The notes under the pieces are model-generated. The model was not told where the DNA came from. It did no database searches and saw only the letters and a list, made by a program, of their open reading frames with translations. The translations under genes were made by a program, and so were the position numbers. From Qipengyuania sp. ABI-127-1 (lineage in GTDB: Bacteria > Pseudomonadota > Alphaproteobacteria > Sphingomonadales > Sphingomonadaceae): DNA of 64,000 nt. Positions 33,465 through 43,635 of the stretch are shown one piece after another; position 1 is the stretch's first letter; each line of letters begins with the position of its first letter. The stretch covers positions 1,150,501 through 1,214,500 of the forward strand of contig JALJCR010000001.1 of the NCBI GenBank assembly GCA_022953095.1, in the 5' to 3' direction.

Positions 33465-36404
33465 ATGACTCATTTCTCGCGTGCCTTCCGGCGTTTCGCG
33501 CTCATCTTTCCCGCCGCGCTGCTCTTCCCGCAGCCCATGCTCGCGCAGGAACCGGCCGAACCATCGCCCCAATTCGTCACCCAGCCCGATGAAACGCCGT
33601 GGATCTATGAAGGCAGCGACGTCCCGCGCGATAAGGAATGGATCTTCGGCGAGTTGCCGAACGGCTTGCGTTATGCCGTGCGCAAGAACAGCGTTCCACC
33701 CGATCAGGTTTCGATCCGCGTGCGGATCGATGCAGGCTCGCTCCATGAAGAAGATAGCGAGCGCGGATATGCGCACTTGCTCGAGCATCTGCTGTTTCGC
33801 GAAAGCCGCTATCTTGCGGTGGGCGAGGCAATCCCCACCTGGCAGCGCCTCGGTGCGACCTTCGGTAGCGATACCAACGCGCATACCAGCCCGACCGAAA
33901 CGGTTTTCAAGCTCGACCTGCCCAATATCGACGAAGCGAAGCTGGCCGAAAGCATGAAGCTGCTGTCGGGCATGGTGCGCAGCCCGGTACTCAGCGATAC
34001 CAATGTCGGGGCAGAAGTGCCCATCGTCCTGGCCGAAAAGCGCGAGCGCGGCGGCGCTTCGGAACGGGCGGGCAATGCAAGCCGCAAAATCCTGTTTGCA
34101 GGCCAGCGCCTGGCGAACCGCGTTCCGATCGGGACCGAAGCTACGCTTGGCGCCGCTACCGGAGCGAGCGTCAGCGCCTTCTACAAACGCTGGTACCGAC
34201 CCGAGAATGTGGTTGTATCGGCGGCGGGCGACATGGACCCGATGCAACTCGCCGCGGAGATCGAGAAATGGTTCGGCGACTGGCAGGGCGAGGGGCCATA
34301 TGTTCCCGCGCCCGATTTCGGTGATCCGGTCGCGCCCTCGGGGGCGGACCCAGCAAATCCGGTGGGCGAAATCGGCGTTGTCGTCGAGCCCGATCTGCCG
34401 CGCTCCTTTTCCTATGCGATCATGCGACCATGGCGGCCGGTACAGGATACCGTCGCCTACAATGAAGGTTTGCTGCGCGATGCGCTGGCGCAGGCCCTGA
34501 TCAACCGCCGCCTCGAGGCGCGTGCGCGTGCAGGCGGCAGCTATCTCTACGCACAGGTCGCGCAGGACGATGTCAGCCGATCGGCCGATATGACCTTCGT
34601 CAATTTCGCACCGCTGACCGAAGACTGGCGCGCTGCTCTCGACGATATCCGGTCCGTAATTGCCGATGCTCTGGCAACTCCGCCATCGCAAGAGGAGGTC
34701 GACCGCGAACTTGCCGAGTTCGAAATCGTGTTCAAGAGCCAGGTCGAGCAACGCCGCGTGCTGCCCGGTCCACGACTTGCCGACGACGTGGTGAATGCAG
34801 TCGATATCCGTGAAGCCATCGCCGCGCCGGAAACGGTTCTGATGGTGTTCAATTCGATGCGGGAGACGGTGACGCCGGAACTGCTGCTTGAGCACACCCG
34901 CGCGCTGTTTTCGGGCGACGTGATTCGCGCCGCCTATGTCACCCCGGCAACCGGCGAGGCGACCGAGCAGGCCATTCGCAGTGCCTTGCTCGAACCGATC
35001 GAGGCCGATGGCAATGCGCGCATCGCCGCACAGGCGATTTCCTTCGACGATTTGCCGCCGGTCGGCGAGCCCGGGGAAATCGAGGCGCAAGGGCCGATCG
35101 GCGTGCTCGACATCGAGCGGGTCGATTTCTCCAATGGTGTAAAGGCGATCCTCTGGTCTAACGATGCCGAACCAGGCCGGGTGGCGGTGAAGGTCCGCTT
35201 TGGCGCCGGGTTCCGGGCAATCGAAGCGGACCAGTCGGTCTATGCCAATCTCGGATATGCCGCACTGATCGGGGCCGGTATCGGCGAACTGGATCAGGAG
35301 CAGCTCGATCTGCTTTCGACTGGCCGCAAATTCGGATTCGAGTTCCAAACCGGCGACGGGGCTTTCACCTTCTATGCCCAGACGCGTGAAGCGGACCTCG
35401 ACGAACAGCTTTATCTTTTCGCAGCCAAGCTGGCCATGCCGGGCTGGGACCCCAATCCCGTGGCGCGGGCCAAGGCGGCGGGCAAACTCGCCTATGAAAG
35501 CTATTCGGCCAATCCGGGCGGAATCCTCCAGCGCGATCTGGAATATCTCCTTCGCGGAAACGATCCGCGTTTCCGCACGCCGACACCCGACATGCTCGAT
35601 GCGGCGACGCCCGAGGAATTTCGCGCGGTGTGGGAACCCTTGCTCAAGCAGGGGCCGGTGGAAGTCCTTGTCTTCGGCGAGTTCGACAAGGATGCGACGA
35701 TCGAGACCTTGCGCAAGACCTTCGGCGCATTGGAACCGCGCGAAATGCCTTCCGACGCGGTGTTGAATCGCCCCGTGCCATTTCCCGAAGCTGGTGAGAC
35801 CGAGGTGCGCTATCATCGCGGGGATGCCAATCAGGCCGCGGCGGTTCTCGCCTGGCCCAGCGGTGCGGGGGTCGAGAACCTGCGCGAATCGCGCCGTCTC
35901 GAAGTGCTCGCCTCATTGTTCAACAACCGCCTGATGGAGGCTATGCGCGAACATGCCGGTGCCAGCTATTCGCCGGTGGTCCGTTCCGACTGGCCCAGTG
36001 ACGTGAACAGCGGTGGGCGCATCGCCGCGCTGGCCCAGTTGCGGCCCGAAGACGTGCCCGTCTTCTTCGCCGAGGCAGAACGCATCGCGAAGGAACTGGC
36101 CAGCGAGCCGGTTGGCGAAGACGAATACAACCGTGTGGTCGAACCGCTGCGCCAATATGTCAGCCGCGCTTCGACCGGCAATCTGTTCTGGCTGTATCAG
36201 TTGGAAGGTGCGACCGTGGACAGCCGCCGTGTTCCGATTCTGCGGTACCTTCTGGCCGATTATACGCAGACGCCGCCCGCCGCTTTGCAGGCCTTGGCCC
36301 AGAAGTATTTCGCCTCGCGCGAGGCATGGCGTCTGGCGGTCATTCCGCAGGGTCAGGACCTGGCAAGATCGGCACCCGTCGGCAACGCCGGATCGGGGCG
36401 CTGA
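33465..36404 (+). CDS. Periplasmic M16 zinc metalloprotease, two-domain
   Basis: A 979-residue exported peptidase of the M16 (pitrilysin/insulinase) family. The signal peptide ends near AQE (27/28). The N-terminal active half carries the inverted zinc motif HLLEH (104-108; His104, Glu107, His108); the C-terminal half (from ~560, RVDFSNGVKAILWSNDAEPG, 20 residues) repeats the fold but lacks the motif. Such clam-shell enzymes degrade unfolded peptides. The start at 33465 was chosen for the signal peptide; no good ribosome-binding site is visible. Confidence 0.93.
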   Translation: MTHFSRAFRRFALIFPAALLFPQPMLAQEPAEPSPQFVTQPDETPWIYEGSDVPRDKEWIFGELPNGLRYAVRKNSVPPDQVSIRVRIDAGSLHEEDSERGYAHLLEHLLFRESRYLAVGEAIPTWQRLGATFGSDTNAHTSPTETVFKLDLPNIDEAKLAESMKLLSGMVRSPVLSDTNVGAEVPIVLAEKRERGGASERAGNASRKILFAGQRLANRVPIGTEATLGAATGASVSAFYKRWYRPENVVVSAAGDMDPMQLAAEIEKWFGDWQGEGPYVPAPDFGDPVAPSGADPANPVGEIGVVVEPDLPRSFSYAIMRPWRPVQDTVAYNEGLLRDALAQALINRRLEARARAGGSYLYAQVAQDDVSRSADMTFVNFAPLTEDWRAALDDIRSVIADALATPPSQEEVDRELAEFEIVFKSQVEQRRVLPGPRLADDVVNAVDIREAIAAPETVLMVFNSMRETVTPELLLEHTRALFSGDVIRAAYVTPATGEATEQAIRSALLEPIEADGNARIAAQAISFDDLPPVGEPGEIEAQGPIGVLDIERVDFSNGVKAILWSNDAEPGRVAVKVRFGAGFRAIEADQSVYANLGYAALIGAGIGELDQEQLDLLSTGRKFGFEFQTGDGAFTFYAQTREADLDEQLYLFAAKLAMPGWDPNPVARAKAAGKLAYESYSANPGGILQRDLEYLLRGNDPRFRTPTPDMLDAATPEEFRAVWEPLLKQGPVEVLVFGEFDKDATIETLRKTFGALEPREMPSDAVLNRPVPFPEAGETEVRYHRGDANQAAAVLAWPSGAGVENLRESRRLEVLASLFNNRLMEAMREHAGASYSPVVRSDWPSDVNSGGRIAALAQLRPEDVPVFFAEAERIAKELASEPVGEDEYNRVVEPLRQYVSRASTGNLFWLYQLEGATVDSRRVPILRYLLADYTQTPPAALQALAQKYFASREAWRLAVIPQGQDLARSAPVGNAGSGR

Positions 36405-36457
36405 AGCGGGTACTGCAATCGGCCTTTTAAGCTGGCCAAGCAAATGCTGCTTGCGCC

Positions 36458-36510
36458 ATGATGCGTGCTCGTCTGCTACAGGCGAGCACTCAGGCGCCGT
36501 GACCGGCGCC
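36458..36510 (+). promoter_or_regulatory. Structured leader of DAHP synthase with a 14-codon ORF
   Basis: Two hairpins stand in tandem: 36465-36473 with 36481-36489 (9 bp, 7-base loop) and 36493-36499 with 36504-36510 (7 bp, GC-rich). A 14-codon ORF (36458-36502) spans the first and ends inside the second; it has no Phe, Tyr or Trp codons. Attenuation or translation-coupled control is possible but unproven. Confidence 0.35.
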
Positions 36511-36526
36511 GCAAACGGAAGAGACA

Positions 36527-37900
36527 ATGGCGACGAACTGGGCACCCGATAGCTGGCAGGGATATGAGGCAAGGCACTTGCCCGAATATCTCGACGCGGC
36601 TGCTCTCGAAACGGCAACCGCCACGCTCGAAACGCATCCTCCGCTGGTCTTCGCCGGCGAGGCACGCGCGCTCAAGGCCGACCTTGCCGATGTGGCCGAA
36701 GGCCGCGCCTTCCTGTTGCAGGGCGGCGATTGCGCGGAAAGCTTCGCCGAATTCCACCCGAACAATATCCGCGATACGTTCCGTGTGCTGTTGCAGATGG
36801 CGGTGGTGATGACCTTCGCCAGCAAAAAGCCGGTGGTGAAGGTCGGGCGCATGGCAGGCCAATTCGCCAAGCCGCGCAGTTCCAATACCGAAACGCAAGG
36901 CTCCGTGACGCTGCCGAGCTATTTCGGCGACAACATCAACGGCATCGAATTCGATGCGGCGGCCCGCACCAACGATCCGCAGCGTATGGTCCGCGCCTAC
37001 TCGCAGGCGGCGGCTACGCTCAACCTCCTCCGCGCCTTCGCGACTGGCGGGTATGCCAATTTGCGCCAGGTCCACCAGTGGACGCTCGATTTCATGGGGC
37101 GCAGCCCCTGGGCCGACCGTTTCTCGGATATCGCCGACCGCATCGGCGAAGCGCTGGATTTCATGGAGGCTTGCGGGGTCGATCCGCAAGTGCTGCCGCA
37201 ATTACAGCGCACCAGCTTCTACACCAGCCACGAGGCCTTGCTGCTGCCTTACGAGCAGGCCTTGACCCGGCGCGACAGCCTGACCGGCGATTGGTACGAC
37301 ACATCCGCGCATATGGTCTGGATCGGCGACCGAACCCGGTTCGAGAATAGTGCGCATGTCGAATTCGCGCGCGGCATCGGCAACCCGCTGGGCATGAAAT
37401 GCGGGCCGAGCCTGGAAACCGATGCGCTGCTGAAATTGCTCGATACGCTCAATCCCGCGCGCGAGCCGGGCCGGATCACGCTGATCAGCCGCTTCGGCCA
37501 CGACAAGGTGGAAGATGGCCTGCCGCGGTTGGTGCGGGCTGTGAAGGCCGAAGGCCATCCGGTGGTGTGGAGCTGCGATCCGATGCACGGCAATGTCGTG
37601 AAGTCGGAAAGCGGCTATAAGACGCGGCCTTTCGATCGCATTCTGCGCGAAGTGAAGGGTTTCTTCGCTGTGCACCGCGCGGAAGGCACGCATCCGGGCG
37701 GCATCCACATCGAGATGACCGGGCAGGACGTGACCGAATGCGTGGGGGGTGCGGTGGCCATCACCGACGAGGCGCTGAAGGATCGCTATCACACACATTG
37801 CGATCCGCGCCTTAACGCCGCGCAGTCGCTCGAGCTGGCTTTCCTCATCGCCGAGATGCTCAATGAGGAACACGGCGTGCGGCAAGCGGACGCGGCCTGA
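36527..37900 (+). CDS. Class II 3-deoxy-7-phosphoheptulonate (DAHP) synthase
   Basis: Condenses phosphoenolpyruvate and erythrose-4-phosphate in the first step of the shikimate pathway. At 457 residues it is the plant/actinobacterial (class II) type. The metal Cys69 lies in [28 protein letters not shown]-like [25 protein letters not shown] and [17 protein letters not shown] are family motifs. AGAGACA precedes the ATG. The N-terminal extension of the mycobacterial enzyme, which senses aromatic amino acids, is largely absent. Confidence 0.95.
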   Translation: MATNWAPDSWQGYEARHLPEYLDAAALETATATLETHPPLVFAGEARALKADLADVAEGRAFLLQGGDCAESFAEFHPNNIRDTFRVLLQMAVVMTFASKKPVVKVGRMAGQFAKPRSSNTETQGSVTLPSYFGDNINGIEFDAAARTNDPQRMVRAYSQAAATLNLLRAFATGGYANLRQVHQWTLDFMGRSPWADRFSDIADRIGEALDFMEACGVDPQVLPQLQRTSFYTSHEALLLPYEQALTRRDSLTGDWYDTSAHMVWIGDRTRFENSAHVEFARGIGNPLGMKCGPSLETDALLKLLDTLNPAREPGRITLISRFGHDKVEDGLPRLVRAVKAEGHPVVWSCDPMHGNVVKSESGYKTRPFDRILREVKGFFAVHRAEGTHPGGIHIEMTGQDVTECVGGAVAITDEALKDRYHTHCDPRLNAAQSLELAFLIAEMLNEEHGVRQADAA

Positions 37901-38092
37901 GCTTCGCGGGAAACACGGGCAGAACCGGCGCCTGCCGGGGTCGCTCGGGATGCGCAGCATATTGCCCGAACGTCCTGCCATACGCTTGTTTGGGCGGGAG
38001 TTTTTCACCTGCGGCCTTTAAACGGTCACTGAAATACGCCATGGTGGGAGACGGTCGCCATGTGTCGGTGACCGCCATGAAGGGGGGATGGA

Positions 38093-39352
38093 ATGTCCCA
38101 TGCCCAAACCAGATCCCAACCCGCTCCGGCGCTCGGCGATGCGCTCGCGGTTCGCTATGCCGCCTTGCGCAATCTGAGCGAAGCGCTGGTCGCACCGCTC
38201 AGCGATGCCGATGCAACCATCCAGTCGATGGAAGATGCCAGCCCGGCCAAATGGCACCTCGCGCATACGACGTGGTTCTGGGAAACATTCCTTTTGCGCG
38301 ATCACCTTGATGGATACGCGTTGTTCGAGGACGATTGGCCCTTCGTCTTCAACTCCTATTACGAGGCGGAGGGCGAACGGATCGCGCGGTTTTCGCGCGG
38401 GATGCTGTCGCGGCCCACGCTGGGAGAGATCCTGGCCTGGCGCGCGCATGTCGATGAGGCGATGACCCCGCTGTTCGAGCGCGAGGCACTGGCACCGCTT
38501 ATCGAGCTTGGCATGGCGCATGAACAGCAGCATCAGGAATTGCTGCTGACCGATATCAAACATGCGCTGTTCCAGAACCCGCTCGGCGCGGCGATGTGGG
38601 ATGTGGCCGGGAAGCAGGCGAAAGCACGAGATGAAGGGTGGCTGCGCCACCCCGGCGGTGTCGCGCGTATCGGTCATCAATCGGATGGGTTCGCATTCGA
38701 TAATGAAGGGCCTGCGCATCGCGTGCTGCTCGAACCCTTTGCGCTGTCCTCGCGGCTGGTGACAAATCGCGAATGGGCGGATTTCATCGCCGATGGCGGC
38801 TACCAGGCGGCGGCATTGTGGCTTTCCGACGGCTGGGCCTGGGTGCGCGATAACGCCATCGATGCGCCGCTTTACTGGCGTGATGGCGAACAGTTCACCC
38901 ATTCCGGCTGGCGAGAGCGCGATCCGAATGCGCCGGTCACGCATATCTCCTATTTCGAGGCGGACGCCTTCGCGACCTGGGCGGGTAAGCGCTTGCCGAC
39001 CGAGTTCGAGTGGGAGGCGATAGCCCGTGGCCAGGAAGGGGAAGGCCCCGCGCACGACCCAAATGGCGGAAATCAGTTGGATGGCCCATCGCCGCCGCTT
39101 CCGGTTGGCAGTGACGGCCTGTTTGGCGATTGCTGGCAATTCACGCGTTCGGCCTATCTACCCTATCCCCGCTTTGAGCCAGCGGCTGGCGCTGTGGGCG
39201 AATACAACGGCAAATTCATGAGCGGTCAGTTCGTGCTTAAAGGCGCGAGCTGCGCGACTGTGCGCGGCCATTCGCGCGCCAGCTACCGAAACTTCTTCTA
39301 CCCGCACCAGCGATGGCAGTTCACCGGCCTGCGTCTGGCGAAGGATATCTGA
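38093..39352 (+). CDS. egtB: Ergothioneine biosynthesis protein EgtB (iron sulfoxide synthase)
   Basis: EgtB joins hercynine to a thiol substrate with O2 at a non-haem iron. The 419-residue protein has an N-terminal DinB-like four-helix domain with WHLAH (54-58) and the iron-ligand stretch HEQQHQE (143-149), and a C-terminal formylglycine-generating-enzyme-like domain (~180-419, KGASCATVRGHSRASYRNF). GGGGGATGGA lies upstream. Its partner egtD follows with a one-base overlap. egtA, egtC and egtE are not here, so whether cysteine or gamma-glutamyl-cysteine is used cannot be read from context. Confidence 0.95.
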   Translation: MSHAQTRSQPAPALGDALAVRYAALRNLSEALVAPLSDADATIQSMEDASPAKWHLAHTTWFWETFLLRDHLDGYALFEDDWPFVFNSYYEAEGERIARFSRGMLSRPTLGEILAWRAHVDEAMTPLFEREALAPLIELGMAHEQQHQELLLTDIKHALFQNPLGAAMWDVAGKQAKARDEGWLRHPGGVARIGHQSDGFAFDNEGPAHRVLLEPFALSSRLVTNREWADFIADGGYQAAALWLSDGWAWVRDNAIDAPLYWRDGEQFTHSGWRERDPNAPVTHISYFEADAFATWAGKRLPTEFEWEAIARGQEGEGPAHDPNGGNQLDGPSPPLPVGSDGLFGDCWQFTRSAYLPYPRFEPAAGAVGEYNGKFMSGQFVLKGASCATVRGHSRASYRNFFYPHQRWQFTGLRLAKDI

Positions 39353-40350
39353 TGAAAGCCGAAACCGGAATTTCGCTCGTCGATCTGGACGAGGACGGCG
39401 TCGACCGAGCTTTTCGCGCCGATGTGGTCAAGGGCCTACGCCAACAACAAAAGGCCGTGCCTGCCCGCTGGTTCTACGACGAGGAAGGTTCGCGTCTGTT
39501 CGAACAGATCACGCGGGTCCTCGAATATTACCCGACCCGTGCCGAAACCGAGATACTCGGCGCGCAAGGTGCGCAATTCGCCGATCTCATCGGGCCGGAA
39601 CGGGCCGTGGTGGAATTCGGCTCCGGCAGTTCGGTGAAGACGCCGCTATTGCTCGAGGCGATCGCGCCCGCCGCTTACGTTCCGCTCGATATATCGGGCG
39701 ATTTTTTGCGTCAGAGCGCGGCGGCCCTGGCGCAGAAATTCCCCCACCTGCCCGTCTATCCCGTGGAGGCGGACTTCATGCGCCGCGTCAGCCTGCCAGA
39801 CGAGGTATCCGCGCTGGCGAAGCTCGGCTTCTTCCCCGGCTCGACGATTGGAAATATGGTGCCCCGCACGGCTGTCGATCTGCTGCGTTCCATGCGTGCA
39901 ACGCTCGGCGCCGACGAAGGGGAGAGCCCGATGTTGTTGATCGGAATGGATCTGGTCAAGGATCGGGCTGTTCTGGAAGCGGCCTATGACGACGCGGAAG
40001 GCGTGACGGCGGCATTCAACACCAATCTGGTCAGGCGGATCAACCGCGAACTCGACGGCACTATCGACCCGGCCGCTCTCGAGCATAGCGCGGTGTGGAA
40101 CGACGATCTGGCCCGGATCGAAATGCATCTGCGCGCGACGCGTGATTTCTCCTTCGAGGTTTCGGGAGAGAAATTCTCGCTACGAAAGGGCGAGACGATC
40201 CACACGGAAAACAGCCACAAGTTCACCCGGCGCAGTGCCTACACGCTGTTGCTTGCCGGTGGCTGGACGCCAGTCCGGCGATGGCTGGATGATGAAGAGC
40301 GGTTCTCGGTCATCCTCGCGATTGCCACAGAGCAACGCGAAGCGCCCTGA
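39352..40350 (+). CDS. egtD: L-histidine N(alpha)-methyltransferase EgtD
   Basis: EgtD trimethylates histidine to hercynine with S-adenosylmethionine, the first ergothioneine step. The 332-residue protein starts at ATG overlapping the egtB stop (TGATG). It has RWFYDEEGSRLFEQITRVLE (20 residues), YYPTRAETEI, the SAM-binding VVEFGSGSSVKTPLLLEA and FFPGSTIGN motifs, and the C-terminal HTENSHKFT. Product and partner together would make a complete two-gene core for ergothioneine. Confidence 0.96.
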   Translation: MKAETGISLVDLDEDGVDRAFRADVVKGLRQQQKAVPARWFYDEEGSRLFEQITRVLEYYPTRAETEILGAQGAQFADLIGPERAVVEFGSGSSVKTPLLLEAIAPAAYVPLDISGDFLRQSAAALAQKFPHLPVYPVEADFMRRVSLPDEVSALAKLGFFPGSTIGNMVPRTAVDLLRSMRATLGADEGESPMLLIGMDLVKDRAVLEAAYDDAEGVTAAFNTNLVRRINRELDGTIDPAALEHSAVWNDDLARIEMHLRATRDFSFEVSGEKFSLRKGETIHTENSHKFTRRSAYTLLLAGGWTPVRRWLDDEERFSVILAIATEQREAP

Positions 40351-40401
40351 CCGACTGCGCGGGTCATGGACGCTTCATGACCCCGTTCCTATATGGAATA
40401 A

Positions 40402-41061
40402 ATGGATCTCGAACCCGTCTTCCAGGCAGCCGCCGACACCCTGCGCGCGATTCCGCGTTCGGAGTTGCTGATCGCGGCGCTGGCGGCGATGGCATTGGGC
40501 TGGATCGGTGCCGTAGTCGCCAGGCGTTCGGCGCTGGGCGGCATTCTGCGCATCGCGAGTTCGCTCGCGCTTGGGCTGATCCTGCTGACGGTGGTGCTGC
40601 AACTGTCCCGTTTCGATCCGCGCTTCGATGTGGCGGTGCCGCAGATCGGGCTGCCCGAACAAATGGTCGAGGGCGGCGAAACCCGCATTCCCCTTTCCGC
40701 GGACGGACATTTCTGGGTGCGTGCCGAGGTCAATGGCGTGCCCGGCAATTTCATGATCGATACCGGTGCCACTTTGACTGCGATATCCGCGCCCTTGGCC
40801 GAACGCGCGGGGCTTGAACCGCGGCGCGGCGGCATTCCGATCATGCTCGGCACGGCCAATGGCACGGTCCAGGCCCATGTCGCCACGGTCGACAGCCTCA
40901 CTTTCGGCAATGTCAGCGCCAGCGGCACCGATGCGGCGATTGCGGAAAGTTTCGGGGATTTCAACGTCATCGGCATGAATGTGCTTGCGCGGCTGGGATC
41001 GTGGCGGGTGGAGGACAATACCCTGATCCTGGTCCCCCGCGCCGAGGATACGATTTCGTAA
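40402..41061 (+). CDS. Membrane-anchored retropepsin-like aspartic protease
   Basis: A 219-residue protein with two N-terminal hydrophobic segments (about 20-40 and 50-68) and a single-lobe aspartic protease domain. The catalytic motif is FMIDTGAT (Asp120), with IGMNVLARLG as the second conserved segment. This is the TIGR02281-like clan AA group of alphaproteobacteria; retropepsins act as dimers. Targets are unknown. It lies between egtD and otsB in the same direction, without overlap. Confidence 0.88.
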   Translation: MDLEPVFQAAADTLRAIPRSELLIAALAAMALGWIGAVVARRSALGGILRIASSLALGLILLTVVLQLSRFDPRFDVAVPQIGLPEQMVEGGETRIPLSADGHFWVRAEVNGVPGNFMIDTGATLTAISAPLAERAGLEPRRGGIPIMLGTANGTVQAHVATVDSLTFGNVSASGTDAAIAESFGDFNVIGMNVLARLGSWRVEDNTLILVPRAEDTIS

Positions 41062-41107
41062 AATCCGCCGTTGGATCGCGCAGCGCGAGCCGCTAGGCCT
41101 GCCATCC

Positions 41108-41851
41108 ATGGACCGTGCGATCGCGCTTCCCGCACCCCCGCCACTTGGCACCCTGCTTTCGCAGGGCTCTCTGGCGGTGTTTCTCGATTTCGACGGGACC
41201 CTGGTCGAGATCGCATCCGATCCCGATGCCATCCTCGTTCCCCCGGATATGGGCGAACGCCTGAGGGTGTTGCGGGACCGGCTGGAGGGCCGGTTGGCAC
41301 TTGTCAGCGGGCGCGCGCTTGATGATGTGGAACGGCATCTGGGCCAGCTCGACCTCGCGCGGGCCGGATCGCACGGCCTGGATCGAATCCACGCCGACGG
41401 GCGTCCCGCCGGATCGATACCCGAGCCGCTGCCTGACGGGGTGATCGTGAAGCTGCGCGGTTTTGCTCAGGATCATGGCTTGCTCTTCGAACCGAAAGCC
41501 CATGGCGGCGCCCTGCATTATCGCCAGCGGCCTGAATACGAAAAACAGGCGCAGGCTTTTGGCGCGGACCTTGCCGACAAGCACGGGCTGGCGGTCAAAC
41601 GCGGGAAAGCGGTGGTCGAACTGGTCCGACCCGGCGCCAGCAAACGGGGCGCCGTGGAGGCATTCATGGAAGAACCGCCCTTTATCGGCGCCATGCCGCT
41701 GTTCATCGGCGACGATGTGACAGATGAGGATGGTTTTGCGGGCGTGACCGATTACGGCGGTTTCGGCATCGCCGTCGGCGAACGGCCCAGCGAGCGGGCA
41801 CGATACAGGCTCGACAATGTTGCTGCAGTGCACCATTGGTTGGAGATATGA
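41108..41851 (+). CDS. otsB: Trehalose-6-phosphate phosphatase
   Basis: OtsB dephosphorylates trehalose-6-phosphate to trehalose. The 247-residue HAD-family protein has FLDFDGTLVE (catalytic Asp27, Asp29), LVSGRALDDVE, SHGLDR, and the metal site FIGDDVTDEDGF. Its TGA overlaps the ATG of the GH15 gene, and otsA follows that, so the three form an operon for trehalose metabolism. Confidence 0.95.
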   Translation: MDRAIALPAPPPLGTLLSQGSLAVFLDFDGTLVEIASDPDAILVPPDMGERLRVLRDRLEGRLALVSGRALDDVERHLGQLDLARAGSHGLDRIHADGRPAGSIPEPLPDGVIVKLRGFAQDHGLLFEPKAHGGALHYRQRPEYEKQAQAFGADLADKHGLAVKRGKAVVELVRPGASKRGAVEAFMEEPPFIGAMPLFIGDDVTDEDGFAGVTDYGGFGIAVGERPSERARYRLDNVAAVHHWLEI

Positions 41852-43635
41852 TGCAGGCCGATCTCGAGCTATCCCCCATCGGCAATTGCCAGGTCAGCGC
41901 GCTGGTGGATTGCGAGGGCGCCTTCGTCTGGGGCTGCGTCCCGCGGGTCGATGGCGATCCGGTGTTTTGCGCGCTGCTCAATGGCGATACGCGCGACCGG
42001 GGCATCTGGCGCTTCGAACTCGAAGGCCAGACCAGGGCCACACAGCGTTACGAACGCAACACCGCCATTCTTGTCACCCGCCTCGAGAGTGAGGATGGCA
42101 GTGCGGTGGAAATCCACGATTTCGCGCCGCGGTTCGAGCGTTCGGGCCGGATGTACCGGCCCGTAGCCTATACCCGTATCGTGCGGCCCGTGGCGGGCGC
42201 GCCGCGCATGCGCGTGGTGCTTGCGCCGATGAAGAATTACGGGGCGGGGCTGGCCGCAACCACAAACGGCACCAATCACGTCCGCTACCTGATCGGCCCG
42301 CAGGCACTGCGCCTGTCGACCGATGCGCCTGTCGGCTACGTCCTCGAAGGGCGCAGCTACCGCGTGGAGAGCGACCAGCATTTTTTCCTTGGTCCGGACG
42401 AACCCTTCGTCGGCAATATCCGCGACGAGGTGCGCGGGATGGAAGCGATGACCGCGCGTTACTGGCGGCACTGGGTACGCGGCCTGCACATCCCGCTCGA
42501 ATGGCAGGAAGAGGTGATCCGCGCGGCGATTGCGCTCAAGCTGTGTCAGCACGAGGAAACCGGCGCGATCGTCGCCGCGCTGACCACATCGATTCCCGAA
42601 GCGGCGAACAGCCAGCGCAACTGGGACTATCGCTATTGCTGGATACGCGACAGCTATTACACGGTGCAGGCACTCAACCGGCTCGGCGCGCTCGACGTGC
42701 TCGAGAAATACCTCGCCTATTTGCGCAATATCGTCGATCAGGCGCGCGGTGGGCAGATCCAGCCGCTCTATTCGGTCATGGGTGCCGACGACCTCCACGA
42801 ATTCGAGGCTGAGCATCTTGCCGGATATCGCGGCATGGGGCCGGTCCGCGTGGGCAATGCCGCCTACAAGCAGGTGCAGTACGACTGCTACGGCCAGATC
42901 GTCATGCCGACCGCGCAGGCTTTCTTCGACACACGTTTGCTGCGCATGGCCGACGAATGCGATTTCGCCCATCTGGAGGAGGTGGGCGAAGCGGCCTGGG
43001 CCAAACATGACAAGCCCGATGCGGGCCTGTGGGAATTCCGCACTCGGCAAGAAGTGCACACCTATTCGGCCGTTATGTGTTGGGCAGCGTGCGACCGGCT
43101 CGCCAATGTCGCTGCCACGCTGGGCAAGGGCGATCGGGTGGTTTTCTGGAAGAAGCGGGCCGAAGCGATCCGGGAGACGATCGAAACGAATGCCTGGAAG
43201 AAGCAGGGCCAGCATTATGGAGCCAGTTTCGAAAACGGCTATCTCGACGCCAGCCTGCTGCAATTGGTCGAGTTGCGCTATCTCAAGCCGGACGATGAGC
43301 GTTTTCTGAAAACCTTCGCTGCGGTCGAACGCGAGCTGCGCCGGGGCGATCACATGTTACGATACGCCGCTGAAGACGATTTCGGTGCGCCCGAAACCGC
43401 CTTCAACGTCTGCACCTTCTGGCTGATCGAGGCTCTGGGCCTGGTCGGTCGGGAGGAGGAGGCGCGTGAGATCTTCTGCTCGATGCTGAGTCACACGACC
43501 CGTTCGGGACTGCTTAGCGAAGATCTCGATTATGAAACCGGCGAGCTGTGGGGGAACTTCCCGCAGACCTACTCGCTGGTTGGTATAATCAATTGTGCTG
43601 GACTGTTGAGCAAACCCTGGAGCGAAGTGCGCTGA
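41851..43635 (+). CDS. Glycoside hydrolase family 15 protein (trehalase/glucoamylase-like)
   Basis: A 594-residue GH15 (alpha/alpha)6-barrel hydrolase. WDYRYCWIRDSYY is the substrate-site motif of the family, and GELWGNFPQTYSLVG near the C-terminus holds the probable catalytic base. There is no signal peptide, so it works in the cytoplasm. Characterised GH15 enzymes include glucoamylases and trehalases; its place between otsB and otsA points to trehalose or a trehalose precursor. I chose the second of two adjacent ATGs (41851) because GGAG is better spaced. Its stop overlaps the otsA region. Confidence 0.9.
   Translation: MQADLELSPIGNCQVSALVDCEGAFVWGCVPRVDGDPVFCALLNGDTRDRGIWRFELEGQTRATQRYERNTAILVTRLESEDGSAVEIHDFAPRFERSGRMYRPVAYTRIVRPVAGAPRMRVVLAPMKNYGAGLAATTNGTNHVRYLIGPQALRLSTDAPVGYVLEGRSYRVESDQHFFLGPDEPFVGNIRDEVRGMEAMTARYWRHWVRGLHIPLEWQEEVIRAAIALKLCQHEETGAIVAALTTSIPEAANSQRNWDYRYCWIRDSYYTVQALNRLGALDVLEKYLAYLRNIVDQARGGQIQPLYSVMGADDLHEFEAEHLAGYRGMGPVRVGNAAYKQVQYDCYGQIVMPTAQAFFDTRLLRMADECDFAHLEEVGEAAWAKHDKPDAGLWEFRTRQEVHTYSAVMCWAACDRLANVAATLGKGDRVVFWKKRAEAIRETIETNAWKKQGQHYGASFENGYLDASLLQLVELRYLKPDDERFLKTFAAVERELRRGDHMLRYAAEDDFGAPETAFNVCTFWLIEALGLVGREEEAREIFCSMLSHTTRSGLLSEDLDYETGELWGNFPQTYSLVGIINCAGLLSKPWSEVR

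Noticed and set aside
33426..35816. A 796-codon minus-strand frame opposite the M16 peptidase
   Set aside because: The plus strand encodes a full M16 protein with a signal peptide and HLLEH motif. The antisense frame has no recognisable domain and a composition typical of reversed GC-rich codons.
37925..37938. CCGGC-GCCT-GCCGG hairpin after DAHP synthase as a terminator
   Set aside because: The stem is only five base pairs and no T-run follows.
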